Assembly (NCBI RefSeq): GCF_011386835.1
Contig: NC_088792.1
Span: forward strand, 38,244,882 to 38,308,881
Length of the DNA: 64,000 nucleotides
DNA from: Chrysemys picta bellii
Taxonomy: Eukaryota; Chordata; Testudines; Emydidae
Direction of reading: 5' to 3'
A program made the position numbers and the translations under genes. The notes beneath the pieces were generated by a model, which was not told where the DNA came from, ran no database searches, and saw nothing but the letters and a program-made list of their open reading frames with translations. Below are positions 23,383-33,303 of the stretch, piece after piece (the first letter of the stretch is position 1; every line of letters begins with the position of its first letter).

Positions 23383-23669
23383 CAGGGCCGGTGCTTCCAT
23401 TTAGGTGACCTAGGTGGTCGCCTAGGGCGCCAGGATTTGGGGGGTGGCATTTTGCCGCCATCGGCTGCAATTCAGCGGCGGGGGGTCCTTCCATGCTCCA
23501 GGTCTTCGGCAGAAATTTTGCGGCGGGTCCTTCACTTGCTCCGAGACCCGCCGCCAAAGTGCCCCGAAGACCGGGAGCGCAGAACGACCCCCCCGCCACA
23601 GAATAGACGACGACTGGGAGTGCGGAAGGACCCCTGCCTAGGGCACCAAAAACCCTGGTGCTGCTCCTG
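23383..23669. mobile_element. Non-autonomous hAT, 8-bp TSD ATTGGGCA
   Basis: The element begins CAGGGCCGGTGCTTCC and ends CTGGTGCTGCTCCTG, giving imperfect inverted ends. Perfect ATTGGGCA flanks at 23375-23382 and 23670-23677 show an 8-bp target duplication. The 287-bp inside is CpG-rich with no transposase. The left end is close to those at 5820 and 12652, so the three may have used related transposases. Confidence 0.8.
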
Positions 23670-23773
23670 ATTGGGCACAGGGCATTTAAAATGTTATAGT
23701 CTGAAGTAAGGAAAATCTTGCTCTCTCTCTCCCCCCCCCAACCCCTACCTGCAAGGGCAAGTATTCTCTGTCA

Positions 23774-23776
<3 letters not shown>

Positions 23777-23860
<84 letters not shown>
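23777..23860. repeat. (CA)n microsatellite
   Basis: A nearly pure run of about 41 CA units preceded by GCGC. It is long enough to be polymorphic. Frames that read as strings of C-V or T-H here are artefacts. Confidence 0.97.
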
Positions 23861-23862
<2 letters not shown>

Positions 23863-24811
23863 TTTGTAGGCTTTATTGTGAACTTGATGCATTTTCCCTC
23901 TTATTTTTATAATAAAAGTGAGGGGATCACACAATATTTTGATTTCTCTGCCTTCCCTGTCCCTTCCCCTCCCTCTCCCCTGCCAGCTTCTGCCCCAACC
24001 CCATTGTCCTTTCCCTGCTCATGATCTCTCCCTCCGCAGTTCCTGCCCTCCCCCTCCCACTGGTTCTATCTTTTCCTTCCCCCCTCATGTCTGCTGCCCA
24101 CTCTGCTGCTGGCCCTAACCCACCCCCCGCTCCTGCTCCTGCCCCCTACCACCTTGCTTCTCATCCTTCTGCATGCAAGTGAGGCTGCCTTCTCCTTCCC
24201 CTCCAGGAGTCAGCAGGGGGAAGCATGAATTTGAGCACACAGGAAAGCCAGTCTCCCTACTCTCAGTGTCTGTGCCCCACCTCACAGCAGGAGCTGCTGC
24301 ATGCCAGGAGGAGCAATTGTAGGAAAAGTTCTGCTCAAGGCCTGCAGCCCCAGGCTGGGACGTACTCAATGCAGAGGGAACTTTTGAAGAATTTAGCTGT
24401 CAAACTCTAACGAGCAAGTGCAAATGGAGATTTTTCAGAGGCTTATAAATTGGTCAGATTGGGTGAATTTTCACCGTCATGGCAAAAGGCACATCTCTGA
24501 CAATAGGGCAACCACACTGCCAAATTTCAAGTTCCTACTCCAAAGCGTGAAAGCACCAAGTTTCTCAAAGTTTATAAGAAATTTTAACATGAGCAAAATC
24601 AATGTATTCTCCCCTAACCTTGTTCTTGGAAATAGCTGAACTATTTTTAGCTAAAACTTCCCCTCCCAAAAATAACCCTGAAGCAGACCCCCAGGCTTAG
24701 AAAATTTTTAACATGAGCAAAATCAATGTATCAGAGGGGTAGCCGTGTTAGTCTGAATCTGTAAAAAGCAACAGAGGGTCCTGTGGCACCTTTAAGACAG
24801 AAGTATTGGGA

Positions 24812-24852
24812 GCATAAGCTTTCGTGGGTAAGAACCTCACTTCTTCAGATGC
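24812..24852 (-). ncRNA. Hammerhead-type ribozyme candidate, best copy
   Basis: Minus-strand reading: GCAT, then CTGAAGA, an extra A, a stem GTGAGG / CCCAC with a small internal mismatch, then GAAAGCTT, then ATGC. The CUGANGA and GAAA core strings are intact, GCAU and AUGC pair as the outer helix, and AGCU is a self-complementary stump where stem III would be. Small hammerhead variants with diminished stem III are known from PLEs and work as dimers. The extra A before the stem departs from the consensus. Predicted cleavage is between CUU and AUGC. Confidence 0.6.
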
Positions 24853-24913
24853 AAGTAATGGAAATTTCCAGAGGCAGGTATAAATCAGTATGGAGATAAC
24901 GAGGTTAGTTCAA

Positions 24914-25282
24914 TCAGGGAGGGTGAGGTGCTCTGCTAGCAGTTGAGGTGTGAACACCAAGGAAGGAGAAACTGCTTCTGTAGTTGGATAGCCATTCACA
25001 GTCTTTGTTTAATCCTGATCTGATGGTGTCAAATTTGCAAATGAACTGGAGCTCAGCAGTTTCTCTTTGGAGTCTGGTCCTGAAGTTTTTTTGCTGTAAG
25101 ATGGCTATCTTTACATCTGCTATTGTGTGGCCAGGGAGGTTGAAGTGTTCTCCTACAGGTTTTTGTATATTGCCATTCCTGATATCTGACTTGTGTCCAT
25201 TTATCCTCTTGCGTAGTGACTGTCCAGTTTGGCCAATGTACATGGCAGAGGGGCATTGCTGGCACATGATGGCATATATCAT
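24914..25282 (-). pseudogene. PLE GIY-YIG endonuclease fragment
   Basis: An open minus-strand frame of about 122 residues. It has MCQQCPS, then MYIGQTGQSLRKRINGH holding the YIG half of the GIY-YIG signature and the conserved arginine region, then PVGEHFNLPGH with the conserved catalytic-type glutamate, and a C-terminal LNKDCEWLSNYRS. The frame is intact but cut at its start by the 5' truncation, so the methionine at the start is not the true initiator. In a full element this domain nicks DNA to prime reverse transcription. Confidence 0.85.
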
Positions 25283-25400
25283 GTATCAAAATCCATGTAT
25301 TCTCCTCTAACCTTGTTCTTGGAAATAGCTGAACTATTTTTAGCTAAAACTTCCCCTCCCAAAAGTTACCCTGAAGCAGACCCCAGGCTCAGAAAATTTC

Positions 25401-26520
25401 AGCCCAAGTGGTGTAAGTTTGGCAAACTTATACACAACTGAAAACGGGGTCTTACAATGGACATGGAATCTTACCTATAAGTAAGGTTTCTGCTGGGGAG
25501 TATTAATTTCAGTTTTCTGGTTTTATTTTTAGAAATGTTTGAGTTTTATTTAGATGTCCAAAAACTGGTGTGGTTTGGGGCTTTCTCTGTGTATATACTG
25601 TAATGAATAATATATATGATATATATTAGTCATTATGATAATATATACTGTAATGAGTAGCTCTTTATAATGTTCCCTAGTGCACTTTAATGTAGTACTG
25701 TTTCAAAGAGACTACATCAAAGCTCACTAAGGAATCTTTAGTGCACACCAGCAGGGTCTACACAGACCAATTAATGCATAACACATTAGTATGCTATCAT
25801 CACACCCATCATCCATCTTACTGTTTCAGGTATACAAGTTACAATGTCTCGTGTGTTTGAGGGATAAAAACAGATGTCATTTTTATTTATTCATTTTATT
25901 TTATATTGGGGGAGGTGTTGTATTGGTGTTTACTGGTTAAACCCTAACTATAGGCTATATATAATATGTTTAACATGCTGGTGTCCTTTTTAAACATCAG
26001 GTCAGCAATGCCCCCAACATGAACCAACTTCGCATACATGGGCCTCAAAATACAAGCCATGGAGATGTTAATAATTTCCAAACATTTACTTAAGATGCCA
26101 TAAACTTATGTATTTTATAGTTAATCATCTGATGTTCTTAATAGGTTGATTGATAGTGGATGTAGATAGGCTCCTTCATAGTTTGCTTTTGGGACATGAT
26201 TGCAGTCGTATTAGACCTCGGTAGGTTTGGCAGATATGTGATTGTAGGTAATGACTAGTGAATTTAGGACTCGCGCTGGGAAGCGGCTAAGAGAGAAAAT
26301 GAACCCCACGTGGCAGGTGTTTGTCACATTGCTTAACGCACTATTGGACAGTGCTCAGATATTATGATGAAGGTGGCATTACAACCTATGTAGACTAAAA
26401 CTAGATGATGCTAAAACGAACCTCCCTTCCAATAACAAAAAATGCTTTTTTTTTCGTTTCACTCTTTGTGACTTTATAGGCACAACTAAGCGTATGTGCC
26501 TTTCGTTTGTGCCCCAGTGG
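25401..26520. other. AT-rich DNA, no gene seen
   Basis: Contains AT-dinucleotide-rich patches near 25605-25660. No coding frame or recognisable repeat family. Confidence 0.5.
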
Positions 26521-26559
26521 ATGTAAAACAGCCTGGATTTTAGCGGCCAAACCTGTCAG

Positions 26560-28450
26560 GGACTAGCTCCCACTTCCTGCTTGTGTTGTTATTCCCGAGG
26601 AGCGGGTGTATTACTTGGGCTATACGCGGAGAGCATGTATTTCACAAATATTCAGTGATGGTGGGGGGATGGGTAGGGAAGTCAAATGATAGCGATGCTG
26701 TGCGGGAAATGCCATCCATTGTTTATTCGAGTGAAATCAAACTCGAGGGGCTTCTGGAAGCTGGACAGTAATCACGCAGGGGAGGTAGAAGCTCACTGAC
26801 CCTTGGGGGGGAGACGGGGCGGGAGGGAGTCCTTGGTTATTGTGCTCGAGTCCAGAGCAATTTGTTGGGCGATTCTGCAGTAGAAGAAGCTCCTGGAGAA
26901 AAAGCCCCGCTCGGGTCCATGACCGAGAAATCGGCGGGCGGAGCAGGAACGCGAGTCTGCACCGGCACCCTGGAGCTAGCTCGGTTAGACAAAGGGAAGC
27001 GCAGAAGCCAGCCCTGCCGAACCCGGCAGAAGGCTGAGCCACAAGCCAGTGGGGCTTTTACGCCGCATTCTCACTGATCGGTTTCACCGACCCCGCCCTT
27101 GCCCAGGCAGCGGTGGAAAGCACCGGCGGGGCACGGGGGGCGGACATCGGAGTGTCCTTACTCCTTGTTCCGGAAGGAGGGGTCCCGGCGGCGCCTGGCG
27201 GCACTTCAGCTCTGTGCAGCCTGCATCTCACAAGGGACCAACACACATTCCCAGCAAACGCCGGGGCCCGATCCTGCGACTAAAACCGTCCATCTGATTC
27301 CGCCTTTTGTGAGCAAGGAAAGTGTCGCATCGGGCCCTAGATTCGGACTCCTTTCAGCCTTAGACACACCAGGACCGGACCCTTAAAGGGTAACGGAGGA
27401 TGCTGGGGCGGGGGAGGGGAGGGGAGGCTCGGACTCTGGATTTGTCCGCGAAGGAGAGTCCCAGAGCCCCAAGCGCACACCCATCGGGAACATCTACACT
27501 GCAATTAAACAGCCCAGCCCCGCCAGCTCGAGTCAGCTGGCAGGGGCCAGAAACGGGGGTCTAATTGCGGTGTAGACACACCCCGAGTCAGGAGAGGAAA
27601 AAATGCAGCCGCAGGTAACGGTAAGTATAGTATTAAAGGAAAGTTCTCTGGCAGCCCCGGGTGCCTCACACGCTATCCGCCACCCATGTGGGGATGTAAA
27701 TAGCTTTTGCTGATCCTTCCCCCGCAGCCGGAGCTGGCAGAGAGGAAACTCCACGCGTGGTAACAGGTGCCCTCCCAGCAGGACTGGTCTGTGAGGGGGA
27801 TGCCACCGCAGCGGGGCTGCTGGCGAAGGGCCGGCGTGCAGCGGCTGGGGGCGTTTACAGTAGTCACAGGGCTGAGTTCGGAGTGAGTCCCAGTCCGACG
27901 GCCAGGGAGCTTGGCTCCCCACGTTGGCTGTTCCTGCCGGGCCGCCTGGGCCGCGCTCTGCTCCCTGCTTACAAAGCGCCCTGCCGGAGTCCGCCATCTC
28001 TCAGTTGGACCCAGGCAGCTGAGCTGGCAAACCCGCGGGCCCGATCGTGCGCGGCTAGGGCTGGGGAAGCGACCCGCCGCCGGCTCGCCTGGGCAGCCCG
28101 CGGTTAAATGCTGCGGGTGGCGTCGGGCAAATCTTTACGCGCCGCGCCGCGGAATTGTTCTGGGCAGACTCCGCCCCGGTCCATCCCGCTGCCCCCGAGG
28201 GAGGCCGGGCACCGCGCAGATCCGCCTTCCACGAAACCTTCCCGAGCCGCTTACTCTCCCCGCGGCTCTCCTGGGACACTCCCACGCCGCACAGCTCCTC
28301 CCGGTTCCAAACTCCTCTGACCCTCGGAGCCAGAGATCGTCCTTGTAAATGACATTCTTACTGGGAGGCTTTTGCTCAACCACTCACTTCCCGGGATGCC
28401 CTGCGGGCGGTGGGGGTGTAATCTGCTCAATGTTCGTTGTCTACGAATTT
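26560..28450. promoter_or_regulatory. CpG-island-like region
   Basis: CpG dinucleotides are frequent throughout, in contrast to the flanking AT-rich and CpG-poor sequence, and most of the stretch is not repeat-derived. Frames exist on both strands (up to 154 codons at 27533-27997 minus and 145 at 27911-28348 plus), but none resembles a protein family; GC-rich DNA gives long chance frames. A good splice donor match, CGGTAAGTAT, lies at 27619-27628 on the plus strand. In vertebrates such islands usually mark promoters, so this may be the start of a gene or long noncoding RNA. Direction and transcript are unknown. Confidence 0.6.
27486..27584. mobile_element. Short MITE in the CpG island
   Basis: GGGAACATCTACACTGCAAT at the left and AATTGCGGTGTAGACACACC at the right are inverted ends around a GC-rich centre with AGCTCGAGTCAGCTGG. 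Its ends match the TCTACACTGC family seen at 7985 and 11744. It is about 100 bp with no target duplication that I can define. Confidence 0.6.
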
Positions 28451-29880
28451 GATGGTGAGAGCACAAGGCTGATAAATTATCCCCCATCCTGGACCTCGAA
28501 GTATCTGCTTTGAAGCGGCTCTGCGCTCTAGCCAACAGAGGGTTATTTACATCAACTCGTCAATCTCTAGATGATTCCCGGGGAATCTACAGCTGAGCCA
28601 AAGGGAGCAAATGCTCCCAACCCTTCCCCGCACCTCCCTCTCCCATTCCCAGTGTATCTCCATCCCTGCCCTCAGCACGCACCTTTAGCAGGAGCAGAGC
28701 TCCCCTATCTTGGTGTCGGAGTCTGAGGCAGAATAACACCGCATATTGCACTGTTGAGTGCAAGGAATGACATGTAGTCAAGGGATTTGCTTGACATCAA
28801 CACCTAATTACAATAATTTAGAGGTGTGTGAATGACAGCAAGCTCCATTTTTGGTTGAATTGCAATTAAGGGGAGATAATTATGCCCTGCGCAGTACAAT
28901 GTATTAATATTTATGGCGTGGCGAAGACCTGGAGGTTTCTTTCGATGGGAGGACGGAGCATGCCAGAGGTTTTCAGCACAGTGTTATGTGGGACGGGAAA
29001 GTTTGCAGTACGCATAAAGCAGGAGATCGCGGCTGGGTTTGATACAGTTGAGGGAATCCAGACCAAGCAGCTGGGGTGGGAAAGGATTATATAGAGAGAG
29101 CCAGATGTCTGAATTTTTCCTTATAAACAGTTTATTCTTCATCAGCCACCTCCCTCACCACAAGCCCGGCTCCCCTTTATTCGTTTTTCCTCTCTGATCA
29201 CTGGGGGTTTCCACGCCTTGTTAACAGATTGAAGTCTAAAGGGGAAGAATTAATTTCTAAACGCCATTAATTTACTTTATTAACTACACAAATGCGCTCT
29301 GGCCGAGCGTTTGTGTCCAGCTCCCTAGGCACACGATATGTTAGGAAGTAGTTATTCACAGCAAGGTGGGAGGAGGCTGCGATGTGGCTTGTGCTCCTAA
29401 TTTTAGACCTTCCAAATTCTCCTCTTTTCTGTTTTGCGCTCCCATTCTGGCCAGAATCTCCAATCAGCTGCCAACGCCCTTAAAGGTAATTTACTAGCCA
29501 TTTGCAATGCCAGCCCAACGCTGATCTAAATAACACACGGAGGGAGAAACCTGGCGCTGTGGGAAGCTGGAATTTCACAACTTGGAGCACTTTTTTCAAA
29601 AAGAGGGGAGGAAGCTACAAAAATAAATCAAACTACGTAAATCCCAACTCCCTCCGCGAAAAACAATCCCAAATCATTACAAATCCCGCTTTGACGCAAC
29701 GCCTTGAAACGCAAATCTTCCGCCGCAGCTGCTGCTGCTACATGGGGTGTTTTTTACTGCTGCCCCGAGTGTCCCTTCCCACGCTCAGAGCAGCAGCACC
29801 AGCAGCAGCAGCGCCTGGTGCCGATCAATTCGGATGTAATAAAATAAACCAGTGAGTCCGCTGGGACCCTCGGAACGCGG
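28451..29880. other. Unique DNA downstream of the CpG island
   Basis: No coding frame of note. Several TAATTA-like and AATTAAGG words occur, and the sequence is free of recognisable repeats. That would suit a conserved noncoding block, but conservation cannot be judged from one sequence. A 71-codon frame at 28882-29094 has no family match. Confidence 0.35.
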
Positions 29881-29883
29881 CTC

Positions 29884-29906
29884 CCATGGCAACAGGGACT
29901 ATATAA
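29884..29906 (+). promoter_or_regulatory. X-box half-site plus TATA box
   Basis: CCATGGCAAC (29884-29893) matches the right half of an RFX-type X-box. TATATAA (29900-29906) follows 6 bases later. A start site about 25-30 bases downstream, near 29930-29935, would be expected. The surroundings are moderately GC-rich. No open frame of note follows, so any transcript may be noncoding or spliced. Confidence 0.35.
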
Positions 29907-30419
29907 CCTGTGTCTAGCTGCTGCAGGCTTTAGCGGGGGCTGCTGCGATCCATCGGTCTCCAGGGAGCTGTGATCGCCGCACACTAAGCACAGGGAGAAG
30001 CCATCCAGCACCGTGCTGTTGTACCAGAGAGATCTAGGGTCGAATTAACCAAAACCCATAAAGGAACCTAGCTAATACAGAAGCTCATTGGTAAATTATC
30101 CCAGGCTCTGAAAGATTGAAGGGCACTATACACCACTTGGCTCTTGAGTTAGTGCTTAAATACAGGACTTGATCTCCTGGCTCTTTCTAGATATACACAC
30201 TAGTAAAAATAGTGGCCCTGCGTAGATTTATTTTATATTATTGGACTATAAAAATATGATACTCTAGATGCATATAAATATCCATACACACAGAGGCAAC
30301 CTTAGCTAAACTCTTTAGGGCAGGGACTATGGCTTTCTGTGTGTTTTGACAACACCGGCTGACATATTCTGAGTGTCCTGAAAAGCACCTCCACTTGCAT
30401 TTGTATAGTTAAGTATATT

Positions 30420-30530
30420 ATATATATATATTGAGATACCTGAAAAAATATATTTATATAAACATAGTAAGATATATCATTACTTCATAAAGTAATATCA
30501 TACAGTAATTTTGATATATATTTGTGATCA
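30420..30530. repeat. AT-rich simple sequence
   Basis: TATATATATATTGAGATA and related TATATAT words cluster here. Low-complexity DNA with no coding content. Confidence 0.5.
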
Positions 30531-30624
30531 TAGAGCAAGGTACATATTTCCTCTAAGGCAGTTCCTGATTATTGAAATAGGGAATTGGGGGCCAGGACTT
30601 CTAGTGGTTTTTTTCCCTTGGCCT

Positions 30625-30747
30625 TCCACTCACTTGGTATGTAATCTTTATGCAGTCATTTAACTCTCTCTGTCTTAATTTACCCAGCTCTAAAATGGGT
30701 AAAACCATATTTATTTACCTATAGTGCTCACAAAGATGCTGTCAGAC
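30625..30747 (+). repeat. MIR-type SINE relic
   Basis: GCAGTCATTTAACTCTCTCT, then CTAAAATGGGTAAAACCATA and TCACAAAGATGCTGTCAGA fit the MIR 3' half. A fold-back PLE derivative is inserted just downstream at 30761. Confidence 0.6.
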
Positions 30748-30760
30748 TTGATTAATTTAT

Positions 30761-30928
30761 CAAGTATCAGGTGGTAGCCGTGTTAGTCTGTATCTACAAA
30801 AACAACAAGGAGTCTGGTGGCACCTTAAAGATTAACAGATTTATTTGGGCATAAGCTTGAGGTTTTTACCCATGAAAGCTTATGCCCAAATAAATCTGTT
30901 AGTCTTTAAGGTGCCACCAGACTCCTTG
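30761..30928. mobile_element. Fold-back PLE tail, TSD TTGATTAATTTAT
   Basis: The left arm is the PLE tail on the minus strand, with its full terminus (GTAGCCGTGTTAGTCTGTAT). The right arm is the same tail on the plus strand but stops at CAGACTCCTTG. The arms meet near GAGGTTTTTACCCATG. A 13-bp duplication, TTGATTAATTTAT, flanks the unit at 30748-30760 and 30929-30941. Part of the hammerhead-like core (GAAAGCTTATGC) is present in each arm, but neither is complete. It codes for nothing. Confidence 0.85.
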
Positions 30929-31552
30929 TTGATTAATTTATGTTTGCAATAGGCTCTGAAAGTACAAAGTGTTACTATTTATTGTAAGCAGAGAAAAAAT
31001 ATGTAATCACAATGTGAAATGCAATATACGTTTTATTTTCATGAGTTAGGGATGACTAATAAGGTGTAGCGAGAAGTAAAGCTATGAGTGGGTTGTGCTT
31101 TATAATTTATAATGAATGAAAATCAAAAGTGCATTACGCTGTCCACTTATTCTCTTTCTATAGTCTGTCTCCTTCTCTTTGCCTTATCATTTATTTCGTT
31201 AGTTAATGTGGTCCAGTTAAGAATAAAAACAATATGCAGAACAGTTTAACTTTGGACTGGAAGGAGAATATCTATGCTGAGTAAATGTGCAAACATATTG
31301 TATTGTTAGTAGAAATGGCTATGCCATTGGAATGGTTTGTACCAATGGAATGATTTATTAATGGAGTTTGTATGACATTTCCCTGCACAGCCTGCAGGCT
31401 GTCATCAAGACATCTTTGTAATATCATCAGTGCCGCATGGGAAGCACAGGATCCTGAAATAAGAACTCAGCAGAAAACCGAGGACCTCCCTTGGAAATAT
31501 TTGATTCAAAATGGATTAATACTGAGACAATTCCTGCTCCCCTTACATATAG

Positions 31553-31691
31553 GAGGTGAAATTCACCCCATATAGAGGGCTAGCAAGAGGCCTATGGACC
31601 ACTTAAGCCTTATTTTGAGAATTTAAGTGGGGCTTGAGTGACACATATGCCTTGTGCTGGTCCCTCTGCACAGAGGTTGGGTGAATTTCAC
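31553..31691. repeat. Fold-back MITE, GGTGAAATTCACCC ends
   Basis: GGTGAAATTCACCCCATATA at the left and GGTTGGGTGAATTTCACCCA at the right are inverted ends around about 100 bp containing GGCTAGCAAGAGGCCTATGG. There is no coding content. The short fold-back at 20294 shares the end motif. Confidence 0.5.
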
Positions 31692-31699
31692 CCATGACT

Positions 31700-33060
31700 A
31701 ATCCTATTGACTTCAAAGGGGCTACTTGCCCGAGTAAATAATCTGATACTTATTTAAGTGAGACCTTAAATAGGTGTTTTTAAAAATTGCAGTTTAATGT
31801 TTAGGCTTTAAACTGCTTTGGTTCTATTCCTCAGAAAATTAAATATTTAATCTCTCCATAATCTGAAGTAATTATCTTTATACAGAGGTTCTATTTGTTG
31901 GGTAATTGTTAAGCATAAATACTTTATGCAGTTGAGGGCCCTCTTAAAAGTGAAATATGGCACAATCCGGTATAGAAGAAATCTGAGAGACCTATAGACA
32001 AAGTATATGATTTTGTTTAAAGTTATCTTATAAGTGGAGATAGCTGTATACTGAATTATTTAATCAGTGTGATGTTTGAAATTTATTGGGATACATAACA
32101 ACAAAAATAAAACTCAGGAAGAGAACTCTTTGTAACCCTCTTCCTCTTTCTTTTTTCTGAATGTTGTTTTAAAGAAAATCTCTAACCCTCGCTCTTTTCT
32201 TTGCACTTCATGCTGCTTCTAATGATTTGGGGCCTAATCCAAGTTCCATTAAAGTAATAGAAAGTCTCACACTGATATCAGTAGAAGTTAGATCAGGCCT
32301 TTGATGTCTGTTCTCTTCTTGTAAATTCAATATTTTGGTCTCAAGCAGGATCATCAGATGTTGATTTTTTTTATCACTTTATTGCAATATCATTCTGTTA
32401 CTTTGACCCAGCTTTTTGGATGAAATGTGCTATGTAAGGGCCAGATGCTGCCACCTTAGTCACGTTGAGTAGTAACTTGCTCTGTGAATTTACAGGCCTA
32501 CTCACTGAGTAAGATATTCCTCAATGTGAGTAAGAGTGGCAGAAGTGGGCCATCAAGAAATATGAAGTAATGATATAATATTTTGTTAGTATTACATTCC
32601 TTAAATGTAAGTTATCCCTTAGGGATGGAGTCAACAGCTTTGCCACCATTGCAAAAGGCAGGCATGATGTGTGGAACTGCAACTAAAAATACTTCCTCCT
32701 TCAAGGGAAACATCTTTCATTGTCTATGGATAGTAGAAGGTTTTTTTTTTTTTTTTTTTAAGGCAAGTGGACAAGAAGGTAAATTAACCTGCAGACTTTA
32801 TCTGATGAATGCTGCTTTCATATGAATCCTGTTTGGTCTTTATCTATCAAACAGAGATTGACTTCAATTGCAGTTAATATAAAGATTTATTGGCCTGAGA
32901 AGTAAATATTGACCAAGGTAAAGCCAAGATCACTGTTTACCTAAAGGGATAATAAGTCTTGATAGTCACCTAAATATGAAGTCAGCAAGCCAAATTTTGC
33001 TCTCTTTTCAGTATAAATGCAAAGTAACAGCAGTGAGGTGAATACATTTACACTGGTATC
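31700..33060. other. No gene seen
   Basis: Contains a poly-T run near 32742-32758. Recurrent phrases such as GGGCCAGATGCTGCCACCTT and TACACTGGTATCAC resemble old dispersed repeats seen elsewhere in the window. No coding frame. Confidence 0.45.
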
Positions 33061-33073
33061 ACTAAGTACAGAA

Positions 33074-33290
33074 AAAGAACAGGAGTACTTGTGGCACCTT
33101 AGAGAATAACAAATTTATTAGAGCATAAGCTTTCGTGGACTACAGCCCACTTCTTCGGATGCATACAGCCCATAAGAAGTGGGCTGTAGTCCACGAAAGC
33201 TTATGCTCTAATAAATTTGTTAGTCTCTAAGGTGCCACAAGTACTCCTGTTCTTTTTGTGGATACAGACTAACACGGCTGCTACTCTGAA
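33074..33290. mobile_element. Fold-back PLE tail, TSD ACTAAGTACAGAA
   Basis: The left arm is the PLE tail on the minus strand from CTGTTCTTT back through the full hammerhead-like fold. The right arm is the plus-strand tail ending with the complete GACTAACACGGCTGCTACTC terminus. The arms pair over about 80 bases around a short centre near 33163-33175. The flanks ACTAAGTACAGAA at 33061-33073 and 33291-33303 are a perfect 13-bp duplication, proving insertion as one unit. Confidence 0.9.
33123..33162 (-). ncRNA. Hammerhead-like fold in fold-back element
   Basis: On the minus strand: GCAT, CCGAAGA, extra A, GTGG..CCAC stem, GAAAGCTT, ATGC. The core is intact except for C in place of the conserved U in CUGANGA. 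The right arm of the same element has the stem and GAAAGCTT but has lost the CUG part. Confidence 0.45.
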
Positions 33291-33303
33291 ACTAAGTACA
33301 GAA

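Larger units (their letters stand above)
24732..25287 (-). mobile_element. Penelope-like element, 5'-truncated, minus strand
   Basis: A 556-bp PLE end with flanks AAAATCAATGTAT (24719-24731) and AAAATCCATGTAT (25288-25300), a 13-bp duplication with one change. On the minus strand it carries the GIY-YIG endonuclease C-terminal region and the 3' tail with a well-preserved hammerhead-like fold. It lacks the reverse transcriptase. It is closely related to the element at 15771-17730. Confidence 0.85.
24595..25400 (+). repeat. 124-bp tandem duplication split by a PLE
   Basis: The segment starting AAAATCAATGTAT at 24595 recurs at 24719, a 124-bp period. The second unit is interrupted at 24731 by a PLE and resumes at 25288 with AAAATCCATGTAT, running to about 25400. 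Shared internal phrases include CCTTGTTCTTGGAAATAGCT and AGCTAAAACTTCCCCTCCC. Confidence 0.8.

Noticed and set aside
23686..23934. Open frames of repeated C-V or T-H residues
   Set aside because: They are translations of the CA microsatellite, not proteins.
27533..28383. Several long frames on both strands in the CpG island
   Set aside because: GC-rich DNA has few stops. No domain, no clear start context, and opposed frames overlap, so no coding gene is claimed.
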